DNA from: Camarhynchus parvulus
Taxonomy: Eukaryota > Chordata > Aves > Passeriformes > Thraupidae
Direction: 5' to 3'
Length of the DNA: 64,000 bases
Assembly: GCF_901933205.1 (NCBI RefSeq)
Contig: NC_044600.1
Span: 7,354,501 to 7,418,500, forward strand
Each line of letters opens with the position of its first letter. Position 1 is the stretch's first letter. Below, one piece after another: positions 13,871 through 27,710 of the stretch. The position numbers and the translations under genes are program-made. The notes under the pieces were generated by a model that saw nothing but the letters and a program-made list of their open reading frames with translations, did no database searches and had not been told where the DNA came from.

Positions 13871-13928
13871 CTCCTGGCTGATTCTATTTCTCTTTTTCCT
13901 GCAGGTTGCTGAAAAGTGCCTTTCCTGA
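13701..13928 (+). other. Possible upstream ORF in the MBNL3 promoter/leader
   Basis: A 75-codon frame with a true ATG at 13701 runs through the CpG island and stops in the leader, well before the MBNL3 start. It is arginine-, alanine- and proline-rich, then ends with a short hydrophobic run (WLILFLFFL). The first part is what any open frame in GC-rich DNA looks like. It would matter only if transcription begins upstream of 13701, when it could lower translation of the main frame. A CTGCAG/GTT acceptor-like site at about 13904 lies inside it and could split it. Confidence 0.2.
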
Positions 13929-14041
13929 AGCCACCGCTGCTTGGATTTCTGTCTAGGGCTGCCTCTCTCTGCCCCTCGCCCCCCTCTCTGTTTAATTCGG
14001 CGTTGCTTGCAGTCCGTGCCCTGACGGCGGCTCCTCCGGCC

Positions 14042-14073
<32 letters not shown>

Positions 14074-14737
14074 GCTCCCCATTTACACGCAGTTTGCTCA
14101 GCCATTTTATTTTTTTCCTTCCCCCGACTATGTAGCAAATATTTAAAAGAAAAGAAAGAGGAAAAAAAAATCAGACATCCTTTTGCCTGTTTTGATGCTC
14201 GTGAACCATAATTTTTAGAAGCAAGAAATAGAAGGAAAAAAAAATACAAACCCGAAGTTTTCTCCCCAAGGACCGAGACCATTCCACAAACTGAAGTGCT
14301 GCCAGCAGCATATGCTTTTTGCAAGAATAATTGAAACCATTAACTGGAGAGCACAGAATTCTTTTGAAAGTCTGCCAGTTATTTGCAAGTAACTTTGGCA
14401 GTGGCACAAAATATAACACTTGTATTTTAACTTCTACAATTGCACTTTTAGGAGCTGGCCTCTAATTTGATTTTCAGTTGTTCTGATAAGATTTCTATTT
14501 TATGATTGGCTTTATGTTTAATTCTTGTTTAAAGAAACACGATTTGACTTAAATGAAAACCTAAGTGCTGATGAATAGGAGTTTTACCAAAGCAACAAGT
14601 TAGTTATTTCTTCACGTTTAACTTGAATTCACTTTTTTACCCTTTTTTAAAAAAAAAAGAAGAAAAAAGAAGATCAGCAGTAAACATTACCCTGAGGAAG
14701 GGTACGATTGCTTGCATTTTAATTTTTGTTTTTTAAT
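13871..14737 (+). other. MBNL3: Presumed MBNL3 5' untranslated region
   Basis: Between the CpG island and the start codon lies an AT-rich leader with a T26 run at 14048-14073, several A-runs, and CATTTTAATTTTTG just before the start. Long AT-rich leaders in front of the first coding exon are usual in muscleblind-like genes (family knowledge). A TTTTTCCTGCAG acceptor-like sequence ends near 13904, so the leader may consist of a short first exon plus the rest of this segment, or be one continuous exon. An in-frame TAA at 14720-14722 closes the main frame upstream of its ATG. The 5' boundary is a guess. Confidence 0.55.
14048..14073 (+). repeat. Poly(T) run, 26 nt
   Basis: Uninterrupted T26 within the presumed 5' UTR, between the GC-rich island and the AT-rich leader. 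If transcribed it gives a U-tract in the leader. It could equally mark an old insertion, and its length is prone to sequencing error. Confidence 0.85.
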
Positions 14738-14911
14738 ATGGCTGTAAACGTGTCCCTGGTTCGTGATACAAAATGGCTGACGTTAGAAGTGTGTCGAGAG
14801 TTTCAGAGAGGGACTTGTTCTCGGTCTGATGCAGAGTGCAAGTTCGCCCATCCGTCACGGAGTTGCCATGTGGAAAATGGTCGAGTTATTGCCTGCTTTG
14901 ACTCCCTAAAG
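14738..14911 (+). CDS. MBNL3: MBNL3 coding exon 1: start codon, zinc finger 1, start of finger 2
   Basis: The exon encodes residues 1-58, beginning [19 protein letters not shown]. Finger 1 uses C19, C27, C34 and H38. C53, the first ligand of finger 2, is the only finger 2 ligand in this exon. The ATG at 14738 has A at -3 and G at +4, a good initiation context, and an in-frame TAA lies 18 nt upstream, so no longer in-frame N-terminus is possible in this exon. The donor is CTAAAG/GTGAGG at phase 0. The fingers contact GC steps of the RNA target. The frame stays open past the donor to 15130, but that tail has no family resemblance and is intronic. Confidence 0.95.
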
Positions 14912-17900
14912 GTGAGGACTGTAACGCGTGCATTGCCTAAGCTGCCTTGTTTTTCTTTCCCTTCGCAGTGGCTCAGGCAGGGGTGTGGGATGTGCAGAAC
15001 AGCTGTTTGTTGCTCTGTGTCTGCAGGGAGGATGCTGCTCCTGAAATCTAGGCTGAGTCTGACTTGGGGTGCCATTGCCTGTAGTGCCAGGCATTGCAGG
15101 GAGAGAGGATTTTATCCAGGGCGTTTTTGAGTGGTAGCTCAGGTCTGATACAGCTGTCCCTGAAGCAGAGAACACAGGTTGTGGGCAGCAAATGAAATAA
15201 GAGGAGTAGAGAGAACTGAAATCCAGTTTTGAGTGTCCCGATCACGTCAGCTGTGCATTTGGTGCAGGGATCTGAAATGTGTTTTTAATGAGCAAAAATG
15301 AAAGCAGCATTTTAAGTTAATGAATCAGCTTTACATGTATTTCCTGGAGACAGAGTTGCAAATGCACTTTAAGGTTGTCCTGTAGATGAGGACCAGCCGA
15401 AATGTTTGGACAACAACATTTCCAGAAATGGTCATTGGGGAAGTGCTTTCTGCTTGGGACACACGAACTCAGTGGCTTTGCCAGGCCTGTTGGAGCTATG
15501 GCTGAGCCTTGAGGTTGGTGCTTATCCTTGCAGAGTTGAATTTGGAGGCAGTAAATAGCTCTTGGTTGCTTGTCCATGTTGGAGTTCCAGGGATGACTTT
15601 CAAAAATACCAAAGACCTGGACTGTGAGTCAGGGAGAGGAGTGGAGGAGCTCACAGGAGGGGGATGTGGGCATCTCTTTCTGGCCTCGCTTCACCATGGC
15701 TCTTGGGAAAGGAAGATCCACTTTTTCTTTTTTTTTCTTTTCCCCAAATGTATGACTCCTCAAAAGTATTTTTTACTCTAAGACTATATGGATAACTGAT
15801 AGCAGATGAGAATTCGTGACATTGTGTTTAATGTTTTGACCAAAGTAATCAACCTGTTAAAATTTCTAGAAAGAGTCTGGAAAATTTTATAATCTTATAA
15901 GTTTTCTCTTGAACTTCAACTATTGCTTGAAAATATTTGACTTTATTTTTATGAACATAATGAGTAACAGAACTGGTAGAGTTATATATGCAGAGGTTCA
16001 GACCAGGACTGGATCTGGACTAACACTGGTTTACCCATTTTGTTCCTGTTAGTGGCTTCTTCATGTTTTCATTTCTGTTCTCTTTTCCCAAGAAGCTCAA
16101 GTTTTCTGTTTGCATTCAGTTTTCTCTTTTTTAATCTGATTATGTGAAATGACTCTTGAGTTATACAGTGACTTTCAAATGTTCATTTACATTGCTGGTT
16201 TGCTGACAGTGAGAGGCAAATATCGTTTTTTTGAAGGGGGGAAAAATTGTGTTCTTTATGCCATTGAAACTTTTGAATTGTAGCCAGTGGCAGTGCAGAC
16301 ACTTTTAATGAAGAGATTAATGTGTTCATATTTTACAGTGTATATTTGTGAATGGAAAGGAGGGCTGTCACACTGTGCAGGATAGTTTTGTTCCCCTTGC
16401 TGTTGGTTTGCAGCATCCTGGGGAGATGTCCCTGTGCAGCCACCCAGCTTGGCTGGGCTCTGAGCTGTGCTGTCACCCCGTATGTGACACTTGCCCATGG
16501 GTGCTGAGTGCAGTTCCGGCAGCACACCCAGCTGTGCCAGCCCCTCTCTGCACAGCAGGACCAAGTCCATGGGCAGCTGGGGTTCAAATCCCACCCACTG
16601 GAATGAGCAAACACTTCCCCCACTTCAGCAGTGGGGATGGGATGGGGAACACCATGTTAAGAAAACAACAAAAAAAACTCAGGGAAAGGAGCAGAATGTG
16701 ATCTTCTACAGCTCAGAGTGTTTCCTGTGTAACTGGCTGTTAAATGACCTGCTGGTTGCAGTTTCCTCACGACACAGTAGCAGATGCCCAGTATGTGCTG
16801 GTTGAATGGCCTGAATTTTCCAGAGAATAGGTTTTTTGGGCTTGGGAAAGCCTCATGGAGGGCTGACAGCTCTGTCTATGGGAAGTACTTGAGGAGAGGT
16901 CTGACTTATGCAGAGCACTTTGGCCAAAGGTGATGGGGCTGTTTCTGCACCCCTCTTTGCAGACAAGACAGTGGGTCTTGGAGCACTTCCTTCAGCCCCA
17001 TGGATCCAGCAGCTCTCAGGACAGAGCCCTGTTTCCCTGTGCCCTGGAGGGCTGTGGTCCCCAGTGCTACAGCCTGAGTGTGTGCATGTCTAATGCCATG
17101 AATTTCCCAGTGGAAATAACTCCCCTGGGGACCAAACCCTCAAACAATGGTCATTCTGTTCCTGGGCCAGAGCTGGGCTTGCAAAGCACTGTTTGCAGTG
17201 GTCTTAAGGGGTTCAGGGCTGTAAGGGTAGCCACCCTTACCGGTCACCAGCGAGGTGTTACATTCTCAGACCATTTAAGAGGCTTTTTGTGCCCATCCTG
17301 AGGATGGTTTTGTGCCCAGCAGCTGTGGAACACCGACCCTCTCTCCTGTGCAGGGCTCAATGGCTGCTTAGTGTTCTCTTGTCTTTTCACGCCCTGCATT
17401 AGCAGAACATCTGTGTTGCTTTATGGGAGGCAGGATATAGGATGCTTGTGGCTAATAAGTTTTCCCGTTGTCTTGCAGCCGCCCAGGGCTTTGTTCAGAC
17501 GTTGCTTATCTGCATCCATTGTGTGCTGCTGTTGCTTGTTTTTTTTCTCGCACAGACCTCTTAAGCTTGAACAATGCCTTCATACAGGAACTTCTGATAA
17601 CCCAGCAAACAATGGTTTCACCTCACTGGTCAGGTCATGCGCAGCATCCAGGGCTTACTGAATTGCCCTTTTTTCTCCTTTTTCCTTAATCTCCAATAGC
17701 AGTTCCATGCCTGTTGCAGTGGAAAAAGCAGTGATGCTTCCAGAAGCAGTCAGAGTGCCTCAGTGTAGGTTGTTTCACGGGTAACTAACTGTGTGCTACC
17801 TGTAATCTTGTGAAGAACACACAGGACTCATTGAATTAATGGGGGCCCTCACTGATACTCAGGTGGGGGTCACCAGAACATGCTCTGCAGGAACGGTGTG

Positions 17901-20900
17901 TGTTGTGCAATGCTTTGGTTGTGAAATATCTGGTCTTGATCAGGTTGAGAGTGCTAGGCTGGATCTTGCTGTCCTGAGCTGTGTTTCTTCAAAGGGGGAG
18001 TTTGCACATTTGTAGGCAGCAGAAGGAACCTTTCTCAAGCAGATTGATACAAAACTTAAAAATAGTTCCTTGCAAGAAGCTGCTATTTGAATCAGATGCC
18101 AAGAGAGCTCTCACTCTACTCATGCATCCCTCCTTGTTATTCTGGAAGCAGTGTTCTCTGAATTAATTTGTGTGAATGGCAGGAGAGTCTGCACTGCTTG
18201 ATTGCAGGGCAATCCAGAGGCCCAAGAGCTGCCTCTGCTGGGCCACCCTGCTTCCAGAAGTGACCACGAGGGCTGCTGGTCAGTGGCCAGTGCTCTCTGG
18301 TACCTCCTAGGCAGGTCCTGTGGCACCTCAGAGATGTTCTGAGCAAAGGAGAGGAATGTCATGTCATCCCTGTGAACTGGGGTGGCCTCTGGGTTCATTC
18401 ATTGCCTCTCTCCCAGGCTGAGTGTGCACCGTCCATGCAGAGCCAGTGCTTTTTGTAAGGACTGGGACATGCTTTGCTGGCTCATGGCAATTCCTACAAA
18501 GGTTTGTTTTGGCACTTTGGTGGGCTGCTCATCAAGTCATTAACTTTCCTATTCAGGCTGGATCAGGGGAGCAGGATATGAGCTTGTCTGACTCTTAGTT
18601 CCTGGCCAGCAGTCATTGGTTGTGTTTTCAGTTTCTGGTGTTGTCAGGAAGGAAAAAAAAGCATCATCTTTGGTCACTAATGGAGCAGAGAGCTGAGAGA
18701 TGGGGCATTAGGAGATGGTGACATTATATAAAAATGTGTAGGTAATGCACATCAGGTGTTCACAGAGGCTTTGATTTATACTGCTCACAGTTTGGGTATC
18801 TGTGCTGAGGACTTGAGGTTTAAAAAAATTTACAAATGCAGCTTTGTGAGGTGTGAGCTGGGGCTTTTTGCTGTTGAGGGGTTTTTGAATTTTCTTTTTG
18901 AATTTTAATGTGAATTGAAGCTTCAGGGAGCATTTTGAGGTGAAAATAGTGGGGTGAAAAATTTCAGTAATATGAATTTTGACTTTGGGAGGTGTAATGT
19001 GAAAAACACTGTTAAACTATTGCATGTTTCAAGCAGTACTCAATAAAAAAAAGGTGAAAAGTTTTCTCTGAACAGGCATAAAAAGAAGTTAAAAGTAGTT
19101 TTGTCTAAATTGTCTATTTTCTAAAAGAAGTGTTATTCTCGTAATAATATTCAAAATCCCAAGGCAATCTGAAAAGTTCATACTGCTTGGGCAATGGATG
19201 TACTATATGATCTTGAAACCGATGTACCTGAGGCTGTTCCTCACAGTTTTCATGCTAATTTGTACCTGGTTTATGCTGACTTGACTAGAATTATTTCTGA
19301 CTTACTGGTTGGCAATCAAATCTATTTCTTTTTAGATTTAAATAAACTCCAAATTAAGAAACAACTAAAAACACCCACTAAACTTAGCATATGGTTACAC
19401 TTTTAGAGAGGAAGAAGAAAGCAAACAAAGCCATAGTGATAATTTTGGAGACATTCCGACTCCATGTCTCAGCTCAGTGTGATGGAGATGTAAATATTCC
19501 ACAAGAACAGTGTTGAGCCAAGTCACCTGTGTGACAAAATCCACTTTTCCTTGGTCATTAAGCCACTTACCTGTGTGGCAACAGCAGATTTGCAGCAGCT
19601 TTCTGTCCACTCTGGGTGCTGGTGTGTCTTACAGCATGTCATCAGTGCTTTTTAAAACTACTGTTTAAATCAAACAACTTAAAGTGGGGGAAAATGTATT
19701 TAGACTCAATTTTATGTATAAAAGCTGTTAATACTGTATTTCTCTGTCTTTTTCTCTTGATTTCTATATTTCTCTTTGTATTTCTCTCTGAAGTAAATTG
19801 GTATTTCAAGGAGAACAGGAAAGCTTGTGGGGGAAAAATAATTTAGGCATGATCCCTTCTCATCTATGGGTTATAACAAGCTCCACATTTTCACAGTTTA
19901 ATTTAACTGGCACACTTGCTGTCTATACTCTCTCTAGTGTCTTCAGAAGTTTTTGGCACATCTCTGGGATGGAGAGCACTGATGGAGAAGCTCACCTGGC
20001 TCTACCTGTGCTGAGCATCTCCCAGGCCTGCCCCATTGTCTGCGCTGCAGATTCTCTGTGGGGTTAAGGCTGGTTACATGAAGATGATGTGTGACCTCCC
20101 TAGGTGTGTTCAGCTTTCCAGGGAAAGGATACACCTTCTTCCTTTAATCTGCCTAGCTGATCTTTCTGTGGGACAGATGACTGTGCGCAGCATGTTTGAT
20201 TTGTTTAGTGTTATCCATGCTTCCTCCGATGGCCCAGTAGTCACATTTCATTTATCTGTGACTTTTTGACAGCTGATCCATGGCAGATGAGCACTGGTGG
20301 GTTTTGCAGTCATGGTTTGGAAGGTTGCTGCTCTGAGCTGTCCCCTTGCTGCTCTGTTGCAGCAGTGGTTGCTGCCACTGTGGCAGGGTTAGGAGGAGGA
20401 CAAAGAGCCTTAGGCACTGAATACAAAATCCAGCAGCTGGAATTCCCTCGGTCCTGCTCTCTGCAGAGCTGCTGGGTGATGAACTCGTGTAACTGGAGCA
20501 GGCTGGTGTTACCTGGTGACTGTGCTGCAAGGACAGCAATAGACAGGGAGATGCAGGAAGGTCTTATTCATTGCCAGCCATTTGCAAAGGCGTAAGACAG
20601 AGTCCTTGACAAGAATTCTTGTCTGTGCTCTAAAGCAAGGAAGTGATCTTTGAGGTGTGTTATGGAGAGTGAAGAGGTTGGCCTTATCTCTGCCAGGTCT
20701 TTCTGTGTCTGAGCAGCCTCAGCAGGGAGCACTACCTTGGCCTTTACATTTACAAGGACATGGGCTTTTTGAAACTTGGTGTTGTCCATGGTGACATGGC
20801 AAGAAAGATGAGATATATGTAGGTTTCCTGGTGCATAGTCTAGTTCTGGTGCTACCCTGGAGGGATGCTCTCTTTCAGCTCATTGCTCATATTCCTGCAG

Positions 20901-23900
20901 AGGGTGGATATTTGGTGATTGGGTATTTGCTGTGCAGTAGGTGGAGAGCACCATCTGTGCCCCAGACCTCCTGACCCCACATTTCTCCTGAGGGCTTGCC
21001 CACACAGGAGCAGATGCCTTTGCTGTTGCCTGTGTGTGAGTGCCAGTCTCATGTGTGATGTTTCTGGGACAGGTTCAAGAGGCTGGCAGAGGTGTAGGCA
21101 CAGGCTGGTAAGTTGGGAAGCTCTCCCAGTGCAAGGGGCAAGGACAGGAACACCGTCCTTGTCCATCTTCTTACAGCTGATTAATTGATTGCAGCTTTTC
21201 CTTTGGCCTCAGACTGATGTGCTTTTCCCCTTGTATGTGTTGGAAAGCAGAGCTATGCCCACAAACTGCTCCTGAGACCACAATTTGTAGGCCAGCCTCT
21301 TCAGGGAGATGGGCCAAGCAAATTCAGCACTGGGGTTTTGCTGCCAGCCTCGCCTCTCCCTTCCTCACCAGCCAGCCCTGGCAATGCAGGGCCTCTGCTC
21401 CTGCCTGCAGCTCATGTTGCCTTGTTCTTTTCCCTGTGGTGTGAGCAAGCCACCATCCTCAAAGGGTAAAGCCAGCAGCATTTACATTATTAATATTAGC
21501 CAAGAGTAACCCTGGGTTTCTGGTTGGGAAGATGATGGTAAAGTGCTGACTGCTGCTCACACTTGCCTAAAAAAGCAGGAGAGGAATTCTTTTGGGATGT
21601 TGACTCTAAACCCTTCTGAGCTTCTGTGTGTGCTTTAGCAGATACATTTTGAAACCTTTTATGGGCATATTGCAATGTTCCACTGGCCCTGGCATGCCAC
21701 CTCCTGCTCCTGAGGCTTGCTTTCCTGTTTGAAGAGCAAAGCCCTCCAGACCAAGGTTCTGGTTCTGCAAAATACTTAAGCCTGATTTTAAGTGCTGTAG
21801 AGTTCCTGCGGGCAGCAGAGAGCTCCTTGTGCTGGAGTGAGCTGTTGCATCAAGTTTTGAGTGTCGGAAGTAGTCATCTCAGCCAGTCCATAAAGGGGGA
21901 GAGCTCTTTGCTCTGCCACCTTTGGCTTTTGGGAGTTTCTCTACATGCACACCTTGAGTTTGCAGTCTTGACAAGCCTGCTGGGATCTGCCACCACAAGC
22001 TCCATGCCTGTGACCCAGCACAACTGCAGGGGGATGCTCTGTGAGCCCCAGGGTCTTCCTCTGCACAGGGAGGAGGGAGATGAGGTGCTGGGCCCAGATA
22101 GCAAGTGCTGGCTCTGCCTGCTGTGAGTCAGAAGTTGGCCAAGGGAGCACGAAAAGGATGCGTGTGTGTGTGTACAGTGAGCTCTGGCACCTCAAATGGT
22201 GCTATGTTGCAAAATGTGGCACTGCCAAATTCTTCTAGGGAAGAAGTTCAAACATTACATTTTCCAGCCCTGATGTGTAGCAGTAGCTAACACTGGGATT
22301 GAAATAGAAGCACCAAACCTACCGGCCTCTGTGCCTGGACAGAGTCTGGGGCAAAGAAGATGCTTGGCTGTGAAACTACCTAGGGACTTCTCATGCTCCT
22401 GATTGCATTAGGCCACCAAAATGAGCTGGGGGGAAGGTGGTGAAAGATGCCTTCAAGGGGAGTGACTGAAGGAGCATGTGGAGTTGGCGGATTTCCTCGG
22501 TGGCATAGCATCAGTTTGATGTAATCCCTTAGCTGACAATAGCTTTCTGCCACTTGGTTCACCCTTCTGAAGGAGGGTGCAGTAACATGCTTTTATGTAA
22601 TTGAGCTGTTTAGAAGCTTTAAAACAAATATAAACAAGATGTGCCAGGCTTTTTGGAGGGCCCATCGCCTGACATCTCCCACAGAGCATTTCAATAAGTG
22701 GTTAGATTTCCAAGAGAGGAGCTGAGCTCTTTGAAATTCTGCCCCTATAAGTACTGTTTTGCTGGTATTAAAATAAATGCTTTGAAGACCTTGGGTGAAT
22801 GTTGCCCCATACAGGCACAGTTTTACTTCTGGCTTATTAATACTGTTTTATTGCTGTTCATAAAACAGCAGGGACCCAGGCACTGACCCCCTTCCTCACC
22901 CCTTATAGTCCTTGTGCCATGTCTGATGACAGTCTTTTGATTAGAGGAAAGACCAAGGATTTGGAAAACCACCTTTCAGAGCCTTGTGATGATGCAAACT
23001 GCTTCAAGGTGTTGTAATGTCGGTCTCTGTGCCTAATTGCACTTTTTGACCTCACAGGAGCAGTACAAAAAAAATGTCTTCAAAGGCTGAGTGTAGCTGA
23101 GCTGCTGTAATAGCAAGACTCTGGGTGTTTTAGACAGGTGTCCTGACTGAGTAAGCATTTCAAACCCTGGCTCCTTCCAGAGGAATAGCTATCAAAGATG
23201 CTTAGTTCTGTAATCTTGCCTGCCTGTTAGGAAAGCCCCCAGTTCTGTAATGGCAGTGAAAATATTCAGCTTAACCATAGCTAATGTGTTAGGATAGTAA
23301 AATCTTTCTGCCGTCCACACAGCAGAAAGTACATGGCACAAAAGGAATGCTGATCTCTCGGGAGCCCTGGGTTTTGCATCTGGCTCTCTGAATGTCTGGT
23401 TAGTGTTTGGCCTGGGTTTAGGATTGCAGTGACATGGTTTCTTGATGTCTCCACTGTCAGAAGAGCTGGATACTGGAGTCAGGGATTATTAAGCACTAAC
23501 TCTGTGTTTTTACCTCCTCTGTCTGAAGCCAGCACGTGGGAATGGCTCGAGGCTGTTCCCTGCGTGCTTCAGCTCCAAGCTGGAAAGCTGAGTCCTGGAG
23601 GTGCCTTTCTGCAACATTTAGCTTAAAGCTGCGATGAAGAAGCATATTCCTGAGAGGGCACAATTGGCTTGCTGGGACAGGAGCATACTCGAATCAAGCA
23701 ATTCCCCAAGTTTGTAGTGAAATGTTACAGCAGATGGCCTGCTTACAATGTGGGATATTATTAGAACCATGATCAGTGCTAATAAGGTCATTGGTGGTGG
23801 GGGAGGAGGTCAGTGTCTGACCTTGTTTGGAAGGTGGCAGCCTGTGCTCTGGGGAGAAGTTTTCCTCTTGCAGCAGTGGAATGTGAATGTTTAAAACAAG

Positions 23901-26900
23901 CTACTTTGTTTATTAGTATGGCTGCACAGTGGAGAGAAGAGACCCACCACTCACTCCAGCATAACTGCTGCAGGGGTGCTTCTGGCCCCCACCCCTTGCT
24001 GAGGTAGGTGCACAGAGCACCATTAAAAATAGAGGCAAATTCTGCTTAATTCTGGGAATGGGAACCAGGAGCAGTTTAGCTAGTGCTCCAGAATGGGTAT
24101 CGTATCACAATGCATTGCCCAGGTGACTGCTGAGTGGTCTGTGTTTTATCTTGCCTCTGGCTCTGCATTAGCACAGCACTAACTTTCAGCTGTTCTCCTA
24201 CACTGGTGTCAGAAAAAGACCCAAAACAACCACTACAGATAAGAGTGCTGAAATCCAGTTGAGTTGCATGAGTGATGTCCACATCTCTGCCCAGCAGTAC
24301 CCACACCAGGTTCTGATGGGGATTTACTCCAATAGGCTGAAACGTGGTGCTTTAACTCTGTCTCATCACTTCTTCTTTGCCTTAGGAACTCTGGGTGCTG
24401 TGATCAGCTCTGGGTGCATAGTGAGGGGAGACACCTCTCAAACAGAGGGGCGTTTGGGAAAGTGTGGAGTATCTGGGGGTTCAGAGGTGGCCAGGCAGCA
24501 CCAATACAGTGGAGCTGCAGCCTGTGTGCCTGAGACTGTGGCTGTCATGACGCTGCTTCCCTAAGTCCCTGTTATCCACAGGGGCATGGCTGGTGCTGGG
24601 AACAGTCACACGGAGATTAGGTCCTTAAAGAGCCCTGCTTCAGCTGAGCACAGTTTGAATACAAAACCTCAGTGTGTAATCCCAACGGTATTGGCTGATC
24701 CCACTGGTCTATGTCTCTTCCTCTTGCTGTCCATTCCTAAAGGATCAGAGCATGGGTAAGGCTTGCAGCCATTATGTGCTCTTGATCCCAAATGGTTGGT
24801 TTGTGCAGTGTTGTGCTGCGTGCAGTGCTTGGGCTCTGCTCCCAGAGTCCCTTCCACGTGATGCTGCAGATAGCAAACCCAGGATGAGCTTGCCAGGAGA
24901 AAGCTAGAGCCTCATGGGGTTGGACATTTCAGCCCATGCTGTAGCACTTTAGTGCTCAGGGTCCCAAGGAGTTGAAAGCCAGACATAGAAATGAGCCTTT
25001 AAGGAGGGCTTGGAAGATCATCCAGGCATGGCAGAGATAATGGTGTTTTAGGTCAGCTGTACGAAGGAAAGCTCTTTCCTCCCTGTGAGGGAATTTTGTT
25101 TCATAAACCAGTGGACTTTCAAGACAGTTGTTTTTGGAGGGAATGTTGCTCCTTCCCAAACATTGTAGGGGAAGATGTTAAAAGATGCCCCTGTTTATGC
25201 AGAAACCCTCCCAAATCTTGCTCCGATGGTCCAAGACTTGCAGCCTTATTCTAATGCCCTGCTTCTTCTTTCTGCTCTGTTTCCTCCTCCCCTCTGGGCC
25301 TATTTGTCCCCAAGCCATAGTGCAGCTCCCCTGTCCTCTTTGTCCCTGTTGTAGTGTCTGCAGGGATTGTACAAGGCAGCCTGACAAGTCTCTTGCACTC
25401 CTCTCCTGTTGCTTCAGCAGTCATTTTTATTTCTCAGTGCATCTGGTGCCCTTGCAGATGAAGATGTAATCATGGTTTCCTCCCTGCAGACTTTGACTCC
25501 CTGCTGTGTCAATCCTGTTGCCTGTAAAACCTCAGTGATGTGCTGCAGGGTGGGAGCTGGAGCAAGGCAGGCAGGCTGAGTGACTCTGGTGCTTGAAGCT
25601 GGAAAGCCGTCAGGGCTGATAAAAGCAAGGCAGGGATGTCTGAAACCTCTGAGCTGCAAGGGACGACCTCAAGGGAGGGAGGTGGGGGTGACTCTGGGGA
25701 GGAGCCATGCAGCTGCCCAAGCCACTTTCCCATAGGACTGGGGAGCTTGGGGATGTGGCAGGGACCCCGGCCACCCATCACTGCCAGCTCTGTCAGCATC
25801 TGCTGGCATGTCACGGCAGGGCGTGGATTTCCCCGCACAGCCCACTTCACTCCTGTCACCAGAGCCCACTCAAACTGCTCTGCACCATCCTCGGGAGAGG
25901 GGAGGGGGAAATCCCTTGGGGGGTGGGAGACAAATGGACAGGATCACTTTTACCTAGTGATGCAGAGGTGGGACAAGGCAGGCTGCTGGGAGGAAGGAGC
26001 TTGGAGGCATCAAAGGCATGACGGCTGCACCAGCTCAGGACAGAGCAGCTGGAATGCAGTCTGGGTGTTGCTGAGGCTTCCCCTGGCTGCCTGGGGTTTT
26101 TCCACCAAGTCTGGTGTATTTAGACTGAAAACTCTTCAGGCTGGGACTGTCTCATTTTGTGTTTGAGTAGTAATTGGAGCAGGACCCTGAGCTGTAGCAT
26201 TGATGAGTATTTGTATTCCCACAGCCAGAAATCCCCTGCTGCGGCCTTGTGCGATAAAGCACAGATTGAATTAAGAGGATTTTCATTGTTGTTTTGTGTT
26301 TCTCTGCATGGGTTTTTGAAGAGTCCACAGTAATATAAAATCTTTAGAAGTCTTTACTTGGAATAGAGCTCACATTAGGTAGGACAAAAACACTACTCAA
26401 AACTGTTTTTTTTCCCGTTTTGATTGTGCTAATTCTTGGAGAATGATTTTAAGCATCCTTTCAGTCCTTAGCCCAATCAGGGGAAAAGTGTTAGCACTTT
26501 TCTTACTTTGTGGCCTGTATCAGAGGCACTTGAAGAGAAGTTTGTTCAGGGGTTTCTGCCGGGGCCCTATCTGAAGTCCATCTATCTTGGTTTAAACCAG
26601 TTAGAGCGTTTTTTCAGCAGTGTTGAAGTGTTTGCTTACGTAGGCACTGGTCCTGCTGCATTCCAGACTTGCTAATGACCCTGGAGCTTCTTTGCAGCTA
26701 CTCGTCTCACGTGGCGGAGAGACTGCAGATGTCCTCAAGAAAGGTCACTCTTCCTTGCAGAAAAAATCTCTCCAATCCCTCCCAGCCCCATCTATATGGG
26801 TCCATCCCACCTAAAAACAAATGAACATTTGCATTGCAGCTGACTCATCCTGACTGTGCCCGGTGAGGGCAGTGAAAGGTCTTTTTCTTGCTACCCTTTT

Positions 26901-27710
26901 AGGGAGGGATTGTGCTGCATCTGAAGATATCTCTTGTCAGTAGCAAAAGCAAAATACGTGAGATCAGGTGTCTGCTGCCTAAAGAAGTCATGTTAAGATT
27001 GCTTTCTAATAGAAAGCAGCCTTCAAAAGGTAAGCCTTGCACACCTCCTCATCTACGAAAGGTTGGGCATCTCAGGCAGTCTGTACTGCACTTGGTGAAC
27101 AGGACAAGGATAAGCAGCTCAGGGCAGGAGTTTGGAAAGCAGAGCAGCAATACAGGAAGGACAGAAAAACCCCATGGTAATTTGATCAGTTTGCTTTTGT
27201 GCCTCAAGTCTGAATAAGCAAGCACATCCACATGGATATGCTTTAGTTGCTTCTGCCTCCCCCAGCTTTTCTCTTCTGCTCTCAAACCTAAGTGAGTGAA
27301 TCTGGAGGTTATTAAAAACATGAACTCCAAAGCACCAAGTAAATGGAAGGAAAGCCCTGATCAGTTCCATTCTTGTTGGTCAGCTGGGACAGATGGATGG
27401 ACAGACACACATGTATGCCCACGCAGGACACATTCCTTTCTTAGCTGTTCTGGCACTTAGACCAGTGCTGCAGAGGAGAATTTAGGTCAGACCAAAAGTT
27501 GCATCCCGCAGGAGTAAATGAATACATCCACCTAACTAGGCATACAACCTTTTCAGTGTCCTGTCCTACAGCTCTTGTTACACAGAAGGGAACAGATCCC
27601 AGTGGCTACATGGAATTCATCTCTCAGCAGCTGAAATCAAGGTTTCTGCAAAATGCATTATCAGTTAATACCCATTCCTGGCGTCACATGGAGAAAGCAG
27701 ACCACTCTTG

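Noticed and set aside
14912..15130. Open reading continuing past the exon 1 donor
   Set aside because: The homology to muscleblind ends exactly at the GTGAGG donor, and the next conserved block starts at 40546 in phase, so the extension is intronic.
16581..16591. GGTTCAAATCC, a perfect tRNA-like B-box
   Set aside because: It has a short T-arm-like stem but no A-box 30-60 nt upstream and no acceptor stem. It is neither a tRNA nor a clear tRNA-derived SINE.
21755..21805. GTTCTGCAAAATACTTAAG, similar to the palindromic repeat family
   Set aside because: The match is too short and has no recognisable inverted arm, so it is not called as a fourth copy.
25636..26166. 176-codon open frame in intron 1
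   Set aside because: Composition is typical of translated non-coding DNA (Gly, Ser and Trp rich). There are no motifs and no supporting splice-site chain.
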